64,000 nt of DNA from Candidatus Nitrosocosmicus arcticus (GCF_007826885.1 NZ_ML675579.1:62955-126954), one strand, 5' to 3'; numbered from the stretch's first letter, positions 26,561 through 35,653 are shown. Numbers and translations are program-made. The notes: generated by a model not told the origin, from the sequence alone.

Positions 26561-26908
26561 TTGGAATACAATGAACTAGGAAAAACGATACTGGGTATGA
26601 ATTCTGCAATACGGTTTGTAACAGTATTCGATACCAAGGATGAAAAGATTCTGTACTCGGAACATAATCCTGGAACTACAAATTTATTATCAAAAGAAGA
26701 AAGTCAGGAATCCTTGCAGTTGGCCATAAATGCATGGAAAACAAGAAGTAAATTGGCTTCAAAGATAGGAAAAGGAAAATATGTTCTAGCGGAGTACGAA
26801 AAGATTAAACGTATAACCATGCCTTTTGACGAGAGTCACTTGCTCTATATTACAACTGACGTTGGATCTAATTCACTTGATCTAATTGACAAGATAAGGA
26901 AATTATGA
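26561..26908 (+). CDS. Roadblock/profilin-like small protein (possible DUF6659)
   Basis: This 115-residue protein starts at TTG 26561. It has the alternating helix-strand pattern of a profilin/roadblock-like fold (SAIRFVTVFDTKDEKILYSE, later LLYITTDVGSNSLDLIDKIR). Similar stand-alone proteins are frequent in ammonia-oxidising archaea. I believe they are annotated DUF6659, but this is from memory. The stop lies only 6 bp before the tRNA 3' remnant that bounds the island. Function unknown. Confidence 0.6.
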   Translation: MEYNELGKTILGMNSAIRFVTVFDTKDEKILYSEHNPGTTNLLSKEESQESLQLAINAWKTRSKLASKIGKGKYVLAEYEKIKRITMPFDESHLLYITTDVGSNSLDLIDKIRKL

Positions 26909-26914
26909 CATAGA

Positions 26915-26937
26915 CGGGTTCAAATCCCGCACTCGCA
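26915..26937 (+). repeat. tRNA-Gly 3' remnant (distal att site)
   Basis: CGGGTTCAAATCCCGCAC followed by TCGCA matches the T arm and acceptor end of tRNA-Gly, with one T missing in the acceptor strand, and the match continues into CTTT. It is the outermost trace of integration into the tRNA and is taken as the right limit of the island. Confidence 0.8.
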
Positions 26938-27005
26938 CTTTTAGATTTTATAAATAGTATTTTCTTTTATAAGCAAATTCATCTATAGTATACATGAAGA
27001 ATTAG

Positions 27006-27149
27006 TTGAAAGACTCTGTGCTATTTAGAAAATTAGGAAAGTTTTGGAAAAGGACAAGCAATGACACCAAGGCAGACAAAAGATTGATAAACAACTTGAA
27101 AGAGGCTGAAGAAAATGCCGATATAAGCGAGAAATCACAAGGCTCATAG
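27006..27149 (+). CDS. Short Lys-rich ORF (47 aa), doubtful
   Basis: TTG at 27006 opens a frame KDSVLFRKLGKFWKRTSNDT and on to EAEENADISEKSQGS. The charged helical composition is protein-like, and a TTTTATAAATA box lies about 60 bases upstream. No homologue recognised. Confidence 0.3.
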   Translation: MKDSVLFRKLGKFWKRTSNDTKADKRLINNLKEAEENADISEKSQGS

Positions 27150-27303
27150 AAAGCGGTGATTGTTCTCCTGATAGTAAAAGCAAAAACTAGACTGAGTATT
27201 AGTAAGAATTTGTAAAGCCCCTCCCAATTTATTCAATATTATTGGACTAGTCGACCATATTTCTTATTTCCAAAATGTGATTTCTTATGTTCATGATAAT
27301 ATT

Positions 27304-28284
27304 CTAATTGTTTTTAATAACTTCAAGGCTCATTACTTCGTTCCAGTGCTTCTCAAACATTATTTGCTGGACTAAGACATTGTGTCCTTCATTTGAGAAA
27401 GTTGCAATCAATTTGTTGTCGTGACCGGATTGAATATGAAGTAAGTATTTGTTGTCTGATATTATTGTCATTTCATCTAAATCGCCTAGTTTGTCTGTGT
27501 ATCCAAATTGAATTGCGTTGGCTGGATTTGACTTATTGAACTCAGTAATTTCTTTTATCAAATATTCATCCACATTGTCGGTAAGGATTTTGATCATCAC
27601 GTGTTTTTTAATCAATAACGGGAAATAGTTCATAAATTTACTCATGTTTAATGTGCTACAAAGGATTCTGTTGGATGAAAAAAATATCAGTTCCTTTTTA
27701 CAGGTTAAAACTAAAGATTCAATCTCGCTTAGTATGTTGTCATACTCTGTTATTGTTCTCTGAGTGTTTGTTTTATCTTCATACTCTATCTCTTTTCTTC
27801 TTATGGCTAGTGGTATAGCCATTTCCCAAAGTTTATTGAAGATAGATTGTTGTTTATCTACTAATGCTTTAGAATTACTCCACAGAGTTTGGTCAGGTCT
27901 ATCGCTTTTGGTATGAAATATGTATACCATATACGCTCTATTATCAAAAATTCCGAAGTTCCCGTTAATGTCACTAAGGCAACGGATTTCATGACTTCTT
28001 ATAGAATTGATAAAATCAATGTTCTCTTTAGTTACTTCGACAATCAACCTTAACTTAATGCCCTTTTCTCTAACTAATTTTTCCACAAATGCAATGCCAT
28101 CTGTAAAATATCTGGAATTAAAGTTTATCATATTGGAATCCCAAACGGTATCATAACCCTTTTTAACAATAGTCATAGAATGCACAACCATCTCAAGCAT
28201 CATATCATGATCAAACATAACTTCAGTCAGTATAGGATGATAGTACTGTGACTCCTTTAACTGTCTAAAGGCCGAATCATCCAA
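27304..28284 (-). CDS. Tandem sensory-domain protein without kinase
   Basis: This 326-residue protein consists of two copies of a sensory domain that normally forms the N-terminal half of Nitrososphaerales histidine kinases. Copy 1 (residues ~25-165) shows GIKLRLIVEVTKENIDFINS and on to NGNFGIFDNRAYMV, then LVDKQQSIFNKLWEMAIPL. Copy 2 (~180-320) shows MIKILTDNVDEYLIKEITEF and VLVQQIMFEKHWNEVMSLEV. No phosphoacceptor His or ATPase domain follows. It may be a ligand-binding partner for kinases in trans or the residue of a former kinase. The fold recalls phospholipase-D-like sensor domains of archaeal TrmB regulators; that link is uncertain. Cytoplasmic. Confidence 0.65.
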   Translation of the reverse strand: MDDSAFRQLKESQYYHPILTEVMFDHDMMLEMVVHSMTIVKKGYDTVWDSNMINFNSRYFTDGIAFVEKLVREKGIKLRLIVEVTKENIDFINSIRSHEIRCLSDINGNFGIFDNRAYMVYIFHTKSDRPDQTLWSNSKALVDKQQSIFNKLWEMAIPLAIRRKEIEYEDKTNTQRTITEYDNILSEIESLVLTCKKELIFFSSNRILCSTLNMSKFMNYFPLLIKKHVMIKILTDNVDEYLIKEITEFNKSNPANAIQFGYTDKLGDLDEMTIISDNKYLLHIQSGHDNKLIATFSNEGHNVLVQQIMFEKHWNEVMSLEVIKNN

Positions 28285-28431
28285 TGATTGTATTAAATGC
28301 CCATTTTATTAAAAAGTTATCATGGATTTGTCTCTTAACTTTGGTCAATTTCTCTATAATTAATAAGAATTCTCCATCAGATTTCATTTAAAAAAAAGGA
28401 TTTTGTGTTTGAGCACAGATTAGTTCCTTCA

Positions 28432-28984
28432 TTAAAACTTTGGTTTCATAGTGCAGTCTGGAGATATTGGTCCTTGTTTTGGACATTCTGGAGGCGTTGG
28501 TGAGTTCTGGCCATTTCCTTTCTTTGAGAAACTCGTTGTTTGCTCCGGATTAGATATTTCTGATGATGCTGACGAGTTTTCTGATTGCGTTAAAATTTCT
28601 GCATTATTTGAGGTACCCGTGTTGTCATTATCGTCGTATGTAAAAGTTTGATCCAGTACCCACTCATTAATTGGTGCCCTGGTTTCATCAATATTTCCTT
28701 TTGGAGGTTTGGGTGGTGTTGTTGGGTCCTCGGCTGCTACTGGTCCATCTTTGATCTTACAATGTGCCTATGTTCCATCACCCATATCAATACATATCTC
28801 ACAGCGTTCATGAATATACTCTCCATCGTCATCTTATCCAACAACAGGTTCGGGAGAAAAAATCTGAGATGCATTTTTTTTCACCCGCTGGTTCCCATAC
28901 TGGTTTACCCATTATAGAAAAGTCAAATATTCCAGATGAACTTAAGATCAATGATACTGCTAACAATGCTATGGTGGCAAACAT
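28432..28984 (-). pseudogene. Secreted protein, multiply interrupted
   Basis: From ATG 28984 the frame encodes a hydrophobic leader (MFATIALLAVSLILSSSG), then KPVWEPAGEKK, and stops. One frame over it reads EPVVG-stop-DDDGEYIHERCEICIDMG, a second stop, then KIKDGPVAAEDPTTPPKPPK. It continues undisturbed for about 110 codons to PDCTMKPKF-stop at 28432. A signal-peptide protein with Cys pairs and a Ser/Pro-rich tail has thus collected at least two stops and one frameshift. Confidence 0.65.
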
Positions 28985-29537
28985 GATTATTTGTTTGTTT
29001 ATCTTTACTCTCCAGTTCTCCCAAATTCATGAAGAATGTTTGGTTCATTTTCCTTGACCAATGTTTTTGTATGGTTTTGGATATTTTTAGACTCGATCAT
29101 ACCTTAGCCTCGGTAATATAATTATTTAAAATTTGCTCGATCATTGGAATACTCTCAAATTCTTATAATTATGAAAGAAACTATGTTGGTATCTCTTATT
29201 TTGATGTGAAATAAATTCTGCCTCGTGAACTGAAATTTTTATCCGTTATGATGCTTTGCGCTCTGTTAAATCTGATATCCGTAGTATCGGGTTCAAATAG
29301 AGCGATTCATCCCTGATCCCACGGGGAGATCAATACTTTAAATTTTCTTGGTTTGTGAGACTTTTCTATTACCCTGTGTTGGATTTCAAAACAATAGTTG
29401 ATGATAATCTAAATGATATTCATAACCTTGAGACTTCTTTATCTGTTATCAAATACAATATCTTTGAGAATCGAAATAAATCAAAATGGCATGTCTGCTT
29501 CAACAGACCTTAAAATGCTTTTATATACCCAAATTAT
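28985..29537. other. Intergenic region with 46-nt repeat copy C
   Basis: Apart from the repeat at 29289-29334 and the TATATA promoter box at about 29518-29527 for the next gene, no feature is seen. Confidence 0.4.
29289..29334 (+). repeat. 46-nt dispersed repeat, copy C
   Basis: It aligns gap-free with the other copies. The inner palindrome is ATCCCACGGGGAGAT. Confidence 0.82.
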
Positions 29538-29804
29538 ATGAACAATTTAATGGATACTAATATAAAGATACTTGTAATAGCACTCGTTGTAACATCACTT
29601 GCTCTATCTCCATCATTGATTATGAATAAATCTGTAGATGCTGCAACGCATTATTGCACAGATTACAAGGGAAAGTCCCAGAATTGGATAAACGGATGCC
29701 AACAAGGCTGGTGGGATCATAATCATTGCTGGGGATATTCTCCAGGATCAGGGGATTATGCCAAAGGATACAGTGTCGGCTGGTCAAAAGGTCACTGCAA
29801 GTAA
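29538..29804 (+). CDS. Small secreted aromatic-rich protein (88 aa)
   Basis: A signal peptide (IKILVIALVVTSLALSPSLI, cleavage near VDAA) is followed by a mature part of about 53 residues rich in Trp, Gly, His and Cys (NGCQQGWWDHNHCWGYSPGS). Four Cys could form two disulfides or bind metal with the His residues. A TTTATATA box 14-20 bases before the ATG indicates leaderless transcription. Function unknown. Confidence 0.72.
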   Translation: MNNLMDTNIKILVIALVVTSLALSPSLIMNKSVDAATHYCTDYKGKSQNWINGCQQGWWDHNHCWGYSPGSGDYAKGYSVGWSKGHCK

Positions 29805-29964
29805 ATAATCTATTTCATCTATTTTATTTTTTCTTACCATTCTTAGCGGTCTCCTTAATGATATCTTTTCACAAATACAATTGTTCTAGATAATCATAAC
29901 ATTGGAATGGACTCGACATTAAGAACTATTCCATCCTGAAATTTCAGGTTAAATATCAAATGAA

Positions 29965-30558
29965 TTAAGGAATTCTTGGTTTCCTTAGCATAGGGAAGAT
30001 GGGTGGAAACGTGTTTACTTGAATTGTACCAAGCAACTCGAAACCATGTCGTTTGTAGAATGGAATATTCGTTGGGTTTGAGGATTCGAGATATGCCAAT
30101 GTGTTATCTTTATCCATCACAGTCAATGCATGTACCATAAGCTTGGAACCCAACCCTTTACCATGATGAAAGGGATCCACTCCAAGAAGCGGTAGATACC
30201 AGTGTGGTTCATTCGGATGAAAGCTGCTCATTTTCTCAAATACTTCCGGTCCATCCTTTTGAGCCTCTTCAGAAGCGGTATCTTGCAGCAATGTAATCAG
30301 TGCATCTGAATCAGGATGAACGTTTGGGGGGAGCCAGAGAGCTGCACCAGAATAATTTCCAATGTAGTGGGCACTCTTATGTGTGAATGCTTTTCCTCCA
30401 AAAGCCTGTACAAAACTAGGAAAATGTGAAAGATATTTCTGCGGATCTGGCCACACCCAACGAGTAGCAGGATCAGCTACAAAAGCTAGCTTTAAGGCAT
30501 CAATAACACCTGCTTCATCTGATTCTATAGCCGTTTTGACATCTGGGTTGTTCATCAA
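29965..30558 (-). CDS. GNAT-family N-acetyltransferase
   Basis: This 197-residue protein shows the acetyl-CoA-binding motif A as HHGKGLGSKLMVHALTVMD (about residues 130-148), preceded by WYLPLLGVDP and followed by LAYLESSNPTNIPFYKRHGF. These are standard GNAT motifs A and B. The N-terminus IESDEAGVIDALKLAFVADP is also typical. Substrate unknown; similar proteins acetylate small amines or antibiotics. Cytoplasmic and probably monocistronic. Confidence 0.9.
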   Translation of the reverse strand: MMNNPDVKTAIESDEAGVIDALKLAFVADPATRWVWPDPQKYLSHFPSFVQAFGGKAFTHKSAHYIGNYSGAALWLPPNVHPDSDALITLLQDTASEEAQKDGPEVFEKMSSFHPNEPHWYLPLLGVDPFHHGKGLGSKLMVHALTVMDKDNTLAYLESSNPTNIPFYKRHGFELLGTIQVNTFPPIFPMLRKPRIP

Positions 30559-30932
30559 AATACTTCATTATATATAATATTATAACATTTTAACATTTAT
30601 TTAATACATGAGTATCGATATTAGTAACGCTTGGGCAAGCTCCTACTCAGGCAAGTAAATCATTCGTATAGATATACCAAGCATCGAATTTAGGTATACT
30701 TCTCTTTTTCTTTTGACCTAATACCAATAAATTACATATATAATATTTGATTCCACCACTCAACTTTAAATTTCTATAAAATGAATTTGCAAATAGAGTA
30801 TTGTTTTCCTTAAACTGCGTAAATATTCCAGTATGGCATTTAGTTAGCAATTTCAATATAATTATTTGTCACGAAAAATAGTATGAGAATATCAAATCTC
30901 GAAAATAAAAACAAGCATTGCGAAACAATTGA

Positions 30933-31151
30933 CCGCAGAGACAATGTCCATCTTGTAGCACTACAGGTGAGTGTCACTATGACTGTCGACGATGCTGCGG
31001 CAACTGGGATCAAAACATGTCCAGATAATGGACCTTTCTACTTGATGGTCTAAATCCAGATTACTTTAATTGTAGAAATGATGCTGAAAACTCAAACGGC
31101 AATCTTGAAGATCTAGTTCCTCCCTCTCAAGAGGCTCAGTCAAAATATAAA
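30933..31151 (+). pseudogene. Small zinc-ribbon protein with in-frame stop and no start
   Basis: The frame RQCPSCSTTGECHYDCRRCC-GNWDQNMSR meets TAA at 31026-31028 and continues in the same frame WTFLLDGLNPDYFNCRNDAE to the stop at 31151. Several Cys pairs suggest a former zinc protein. A TGA lies immediately upstream and there is no start codon. Confidence 0.5.
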
Positions 31152-31187
31152 CTACAATAAATCATAGCCATAAATAACTTTGTATCA

Positions 31188-31233
31188 GGTTCAAATAAAG
31201 CGATTCATCCTTGATCCCGAGGGAAGATCAATT
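31188..31233 (+). repeat. 46-nt dispersed repeat, copy D
   Basis: It begins 36 bp after the stop of the zinc-ribbon remnant and aligns gap-free with copies A-C. The inner palindrome is TTGATCCCGAGGGAAGATCAA-like with one mismatch region. Confidence 0.83.
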
Positions 31234-31391
31234 ATTTAATATTATTGGACTAGTCTACTTTATTTTTACCTTTTATTGTTATTCGAATAATTGCGCTTTT
31301 TTTGTAGATTCAAGCATACTCTAGGTCTTGCTGGGATAACCCTTTTTGATTTTTAGTACTTGCTTAAATAATATATTATTATTATAATTAC

Positions 31392-31961
31392 ATGTCTTCT
31401 GATAATTCCCCGCAGTCTCCTAAATTGCTGATTATATATTGTACTTTAGCCGGTTTTATTGCATCTTGGGGAATATCAGGCTTATTAGTTAGTATAGATT
31501 TAATTTCTAATACTCCAGTAGGTTCTTTTTTCGGAGTAATAGGAATCTCTCTAGGGCATTATGATCCTCTTACCGCACAATTAATTGGATTTGGTTTGCA
31601 TGTATTAACAGGTACTATAGCAGGGAACATATTCGGACAAATTTCATTATTTTGGAAACGCATATCCCCTTATAATTCTAAACATGGGTTAAAGATGGGT
31701 GTAATTGTTGGAGTAATCTTGTGGGCAGTACTATTCGTTCCAGTAGCTACCTTTGTTATCCAACCAATGATTGAATCATTTAATAGATCTGTAACACCGA
31801 ACCAGTATGTGTTCTCTATTGCTTCAAACTTTGGTGGTTTATCTAGTATAATCCTTGTAGGTTCTCTCATTTTCCACTTAATATATGGAGCTTTATTGGG
31901 ATACATGTCCGGAAGGATGGTGGAAATAAGAGCATTTACATCTCCTCAAAATGCTTTATAA
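31392..31961 (+). CDS. Polytopic membrane protein
   Basis: This 189-residue protein has about five hydrophobic segments (LIIYCTLAGFIASWGISGLL, IGFGLHVLTGTIAGNIFGQI, MGVIVGVILWAVLFVPVATF, LSSIILVGSLIFHLIYGALL). The pattern recalls YHS-less DUF1440-like or small transport-associated membrane proteins, and the GxxxHLIYGALLG motif recurs in 49111-49569 (GHLLYGAILS). It precedes the SDR-membrane gene on the same strand by 70 bp, so an operon is possible. Function unknown. Confidence 0.7.
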   Translation: MSSDNSPQSPKLLIIYCTLAGFIASWGISGLLVSIDLISNTPVGSFFGVIGISLGHYDPLTAQLIGFGLHVLTGTIAGNIFGQISLFWKRISPYNSKHGLKMGVIVGVILWAVLFVPVATFVIQPMIESFNRSVTPNQYVFSIASNFGGLSSIILVGSLIFHLIYGALLGYMSGRMVEIRAFTSPQNAL

Positions 31962-32031
31962 TTGTAAAAGAGATACTGTATTTTACCGTTCAGTGATTTG
32001 AAAATGACAAAAAATATTCATACTTGAGGAC

Positions 32032-33462
32032 TTGAAAATGGAATATCAACAAGAGATTCTAGAAAAGACCAATACTGATAACAATAACGAATTAACAATA
32101 TTAGTAACAGGGGCTAGTGGTTTTATAGGTAGTAGATTATTAGATGAATTAATTTATGCTCAAATAAATCACAACAATCATTATTCCATACGTTGTATGA
32201 CAAGAAACAAAAACTCGATAGCTTCTCACAAATTAAAAAATTTGCAAAAACCTGTTGAAATTATAGAGGGCGATTTGAGTAATTACGATGATTGTTTGAG
32301 AGCTCTAAAGGGCGTAGACATCGCTTTCTATTTGGTTCATTCAATGGAAGGATCTTCAAGAAATTGGAAAAAATTTTCGGAGAAAGAAAAAGTAACTTCT
32401 GAGAACTTTGTAAAAGCATCTAATGAATGTAACGTGAAAAGGATCATCTATCTGGGTGGATTAACTTATGGTAAGGATGATGAACTATCCCAACATATGC
32501 AAAGTAGGAAACAAGTAGGAGATATATTAAAGAAATCGAAGTCTCAGGTAACAATATTCCGTGCAGCAGTAATTTTAGGCAGTGGTGGAGGGTCATTTGA
32601 AATGTTAAGATATTTAGTGGAAAGATTGCCCTTAATGATATGTCCTAAATGGGTATTGACAAAGTGTCAGCCCATATTCATAGGCGATGTAATAACATAT
32701 CTTTCTAAATCTATAGAGAAAAAAGAAACGGAAGGAAGGACCTTCGACATCGGAGGTCCAGATATACTTTCGTATTTAGACATGATGAAGATCTATGCCA
32801 AAATTATTAACAAATCTATTAAGATACTAATAATCCCTTTTTTGACTCCAAGATTGTCTTCATACTGGGTAGATTTGGTAACACCGATAAAAGCATCATT
32901 AGCTAGACCACTGATTGACAGTCTAAAGCATGAAGCTGTAGTTCAAGATAATTCAATCATTGATATCATACCTGTTGAATTAAAGTCGTTCAAAGAATCT
33001 TTACAATATTGTATAATTGAGGAGAAGAAATCCAAAAAAAACCCCATTAAAACTAAGGTAATAAAAGAAAGGACTACTATGTCAATCAACTATAAGATTC
33101 TGTTAGTTTCCTTATTGTTGCTCCTAGTTATAGGCACTACATACTATTTTCTAGACGATAGGACGGCTTTCCTGGAACCTTTTTGGTTATCCATAGCGGT
33201 TATTTGGTACCTTTTAATTTTTGTGTCCATCTACTTTGTACGCTTTGGAGCTAGGCTGGGCGCCCTAATTGCCGGTATACTAGGATGGGGAAGTATGGTA
33301 TTTTGGCTTCTTGATAATTTGTACATCGTTATAGGCTATCCCCTAATAGCGACAATACCAGATAGCGATGAGATTTGGAGAGACATAGTTGGTATGATAG
33401 TTGCATCTTTTACTATTATATCCTCCCATAATATTTTTAATAAAATACGTCTGCATACTTGA
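32032..33462 (+). CDS. NAD(P)-dependent SDR/epimerase-like protein with C-terminal membrane domain
   Basis: This 476-residue protein has an N-terminal Rossmann domain with the dinucleotide motif TGASGFIGSRL (about residues 22-32) and FYLVHSMEG near 90, a pattern of extended/atypical SDR proteins acting on NAD(P)-linked substrates or as regulators (NmrA-like). The C-terminal ~120 residues contain four membrane helices (ILLVSLLLLLVIGTTYYFLD, LSIAVIWYLLIFVSIYFVRF, LGALIAGILGWGSMVFWLLD, a final segment near 450). Similar fusions occur in bacteria with a DUF2867-type tail, but the tail here is a membrane domain. The substrate is not predictable. Confidence 0.85.
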   Translation: MKMEYQQEILEKTNTDNNNELTILVTGASGFIGSRLLDELIYAQINHNNHYSIRCMTRNKNSIASHKLKNLQKPVEIIEGDLSNYDDCLRALKGVDIAFYLVHSMEGSSRNWKKFSEKEKVTSENFVKASNECNVKRIIYLGGLTYGKDDELSQHMQSRKQVGDILKKSKSQVTIFRAAVILGSGGGSFEMLRYLVERLPLMICPKWVLTKCQPIFIGDVITYLSKSIEKKETEGRTFDIGGPDILSYLDMMKIYAKIINKSIKILIIPFLTPRLSSYWVDLVTPIKASLARPLIDSLKHEAVVQDNSIIDIIPVELKSFKESLQYCIIEEKKSKKNPIKTKVIKERTTMSINYKILLVSLLLLLVIGTTYYFLDDRTAFLEPFWLSIAVIWYLLIFVSIYFVRFGARLGALIAGILGWGSMVFWLLDNLYIVIGYPLIATIPDSDEIWRDIVGMIVASFTIISSHNIFNKIRLHT

Positions 33463-33969
33463 CCCCTATTTTATTATCAATGATCAACCATGATTTCATT
33501 TCAATGCTGTCCATTTTTTCTAAGTTGAATTACAGTCATTTGTCCCCTCATTATTTTTCAACTTATTTGCCTCTTAAATTAACAAGTTTTATTTTCTTGC
33601 TATGGTCAAGAGATAACACCGTCTTATGCCATTTTCTATAATATATAGATCTATTGCAGTTAGAAATCATTTCTAAGCAAATTGATTTGATTTCCCCTAT
33701 CCTGATTCTTTATCGTTTCTATAATTCTAACCAACTAACCATACTTTGTACTCATATGTTACCAAAAGTGACCTTGACTAAGAACAGAACATATTGTTGT
33801 TCCTCTTTCAAAATAGATTATTGGAATCCCAATTAATCGCTTTTCAATTATGTCGAGAATTCCCCAAAGTATAGGTGAGGGAGGTGCCTCAGGATTTTTC
33901 GGCAAATATTTACCATTTACTCTAAATATTGATCCGATAGCAATCTCGCGCTAACGTGTCTTCTAACAT
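33463..33969. other. Intergenic region
   Basis: Rightward frames at 33459-33641 and 33654-33836 have poor composition. No feature supported before the response-regulator remnant. Confidence 0.35.
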
Positions 33970-34329
33970 ATTAATAATAATTGATGACAATGGGGTATCC
34001 TCTTTACGTTTAAACCATCATTCATAGTGAGGGTTATCATGTCGATAGTTATTCAAGCCCTTATGAGGCCTTAGGTCATTTTTCTCATATAGATCCCTAT
34101 TTTTACGATCTGATTATAATGGATATACGTATGCCAGAATTAAACGGTATTTTATTGTATTCAAAAATCTAGGCCATTAATCCAGAGTGAAGGTGATTTT
34201 CTTTTCTGCACTAAATGCAGTTGATGAAGTGCTTGGTACATTTCCTGAGATTAGACACAGTGAAATTATTAGAAACCAATTGAACCTGATGTATTACTTT
34301 CAAAGATGATCTCTATTTTACAACCCTAA
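33970..34329 (+). pseudogene. Response-regulator receiver domain, decayed
   Basis: Parts of a CheY-like domain are readable in different frames: LIIIDDNGVSSL (acidic start), DPYFYDLIIMDIRMPELNGI (phospho-Asp strand), VIFFSALNAVDEVL (Thr/Ser strand) and KPIEPDVLLSKMISILQP-stop (Lys-Pro end). At least three frameshifts or stops separate them. Confidence 0.8.
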
Positions 34330-34390
34330 GAACTGATGAGATTTATCTTCGACGAGTTTAAATTAGTAGCAAAAATTTGCCACCTACAAA

Positions 34391-34534
34391 AATTGCTTAT
34401 ACCAAGCCAAACTACCATTGAGAAAGAATCCAAACTATTTTACTTATGATATAACGCATTGTCCGGATTGCGGAGTTGAGGTAGAGGAACAGGACCATGA
34501 AAATAGAGATCGTTATTGGTATACACATAAATGA
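34391..34534 (+). pseudogene. Truncated zinc-ribbon gene related to 21746-21973
   Basis: The frame ends YDITHCPDCGVEVEEQDHEN and RDRYWYTHK-stop, matching YDIKHCPFCGVQIEEQ of the 75-aa protein. The N-terminal half with the first Cys pair is missing and there is no start codon. Its stop overlaps the ATG of the next gene. Confidence 0.6.
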
Positions 34535-34794
34535 AGTTTTACAATGTTTTAATTTCATTGGCCCACTCTACAGAAAACACAATAGGAGACAAAAATAGAA
34601 TCCGTTGGATTATAGAAGTTAATGATCTTTACAAACAACACAAAGGAGAAGCTAAGTATGAGAATCAGTATTCAATAGTTCATAAAGTATATGATGGTGA
34701 AAACCTCATAGAATCTAATAGTATTACCGTCAATAGAAAAAATCTTTTTCAAATAAAGGACAAAATAGATATGGTTTTAAATGAATGCATGTAG
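34531..34794 (+). CDS. Small protein distantly related to 8454-8675
   Basis: This 87-residue protein contains EVNDLYKQHKGEAKYENQYS, VHKVYDGENLIESNSITVNR and KNLFQIKDKIDMVLNE, aligning with the TDL-KKHPGK-YEGMYSVAKHIY pattern of the 73-residue protein at 8454. The ATGA overlap with the upstream zinc-ribbon remnant suggests both were once an operon. Function unknown. Confidence 0.55.
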   Translation: MKFYNVLISLAHSTENTIGDKNRIRWIIEVNDLYKQHKGEAKYENQYSIVHKVYDGENLIESNSITVNRKNLFQIKDKIDMVLNECM

Positions 34795-34931
34795 TAGCGA
34801 ACCAATTCGATATTTCTTTTACTTTTTTTAAGTATTTTGGAGATAATATCTATAAGCTTCTTACTTGAATAAAGTAAAGTTGATCCTTGTATTTCGTCTT
34901 CTAGATTCATATTATATGCTCTCCTATCCAA
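34749..34931 (-). pseudogene. N-terminal fragment of a sensor histidine kinase
   Basis: The 60-codon frame reads LEDEIQGSTLLYSSKKLIDI followed by ISKILKKSKRNIELV, the usual opening of Nitrososphaerales sensor kinases (compare IKIITGSENITNFILESYKR at 38946). It then degenerates and stops, overlapping the end of 34531-34794. Confidence 0.45.
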
Positions 34932-35098
34932 TGGCCAATTACACTAAATAGTAATCATTTATAGGATAGATATTAGTTGTTCTTAAATCCTACACTTCAC
35001 TTGAATAGATTATTTAGAAACAACATTTCTTTTATAAAAAATACTTATCCCGGAAAAACTTGAATCAGCTACCCAAGATATCGCAACAAATCAGTCTA

Positions 35099-35260
35099 TT
35101 ATATTACTGGTAAATTGAATGAGAATGTGGCACCTTCGTCATCTTGATTGTTTTTACCCCAAATCATGCCATTATGCCTTTGGATATTTTTTTAGAAGTG
35201 TACCGTCCTAATCCTATTCCATGGGCTGATTTGGCTGCTTTGTGTGTTTTGCGAATCAAA
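35099..35260 (-). pseudogene. C-terminal fragment of a histidine kinase ATPase domain
   Basis: HGIGLGRYTSKKISKG (G2-type box) is followed, one frame over, by HNGMIWGKNNQDDEGATFSF and NLPVI-stop. These are the last motifs of a HATPase_c domain with one frameshift. The rest of the kinase is absent upstream. Confidence 0.75.
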
Positions 35261-35653
35261 TTAAGATAACAGAAACGGATTTAAGATAAAAAAGCTTTGA
35301 TTTTGAAAGCGATAATTTACTTCAAAATCCTATATATAGATAGAGTAAAATAATTATTATAACATTTTTTTTAAATCAGAGAATCTATCTCCTCACGAAA
35401 CAAACTATTGTTAGAAGATCATGCGAATATGATAGTCAATTATGAAGAAACTAAATAACCTAATTGTCTAATTCGAGGGTAAAGTAGCAATGTCAATCTT
35501 GTCCAATTTTTTAGATACATAATTAACAAATTAAAGGATAAAAAGAATCATAGGGGATATTAAAAAATCAGGAGTTGATCGAAGGGTGGAATTTTCTTGT
35601 AGAATTGTATTTTGTTTCTATACATGAATTGTTGTTAAAAAATTCATCCAAGT
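35261..35653. other. Intergenic region
   Basis: AT-rich, with no gene; further kinase sequence is not recognisable here. Confidence 0.35.

Larger units (their letters stand above)
3098..26937. mobile_element. tRNA-Gly genomic island, probably two tandem integrated elements
   Basis: The island lies between intact tRNA-Gly and a 23-nt remnant of its T-arm/acceptor end at 26915-26937. The left part (3098 to about 21170) carries a tyrosine recombinase, a PrimPol-helicase, iteron-like repeats, an HTH protein and secreted or proteolytic proteins. A second tRNA-like junction at 21171-21467 separates it from a right part (21468-26937) that has box clusters like the left end but no recombinase and many small or broken genes. 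The outer limits come from tRNA-derived sequence; the two-element reading is an inference. Confidence 0.75.

Noticed and set aside
30647-30856. Leftward 69-codon frame
   Set aside because: No motif, no promoter and unconvincing composition; overlaps the promoter region of neighbouring remnants.
33459-33836. Two short rightward frames after the SDR-membrane gene
   Set aside because: Composition is that of translated AT-rich intergenic DNA; no ribosome-binding site or homologue recognised.
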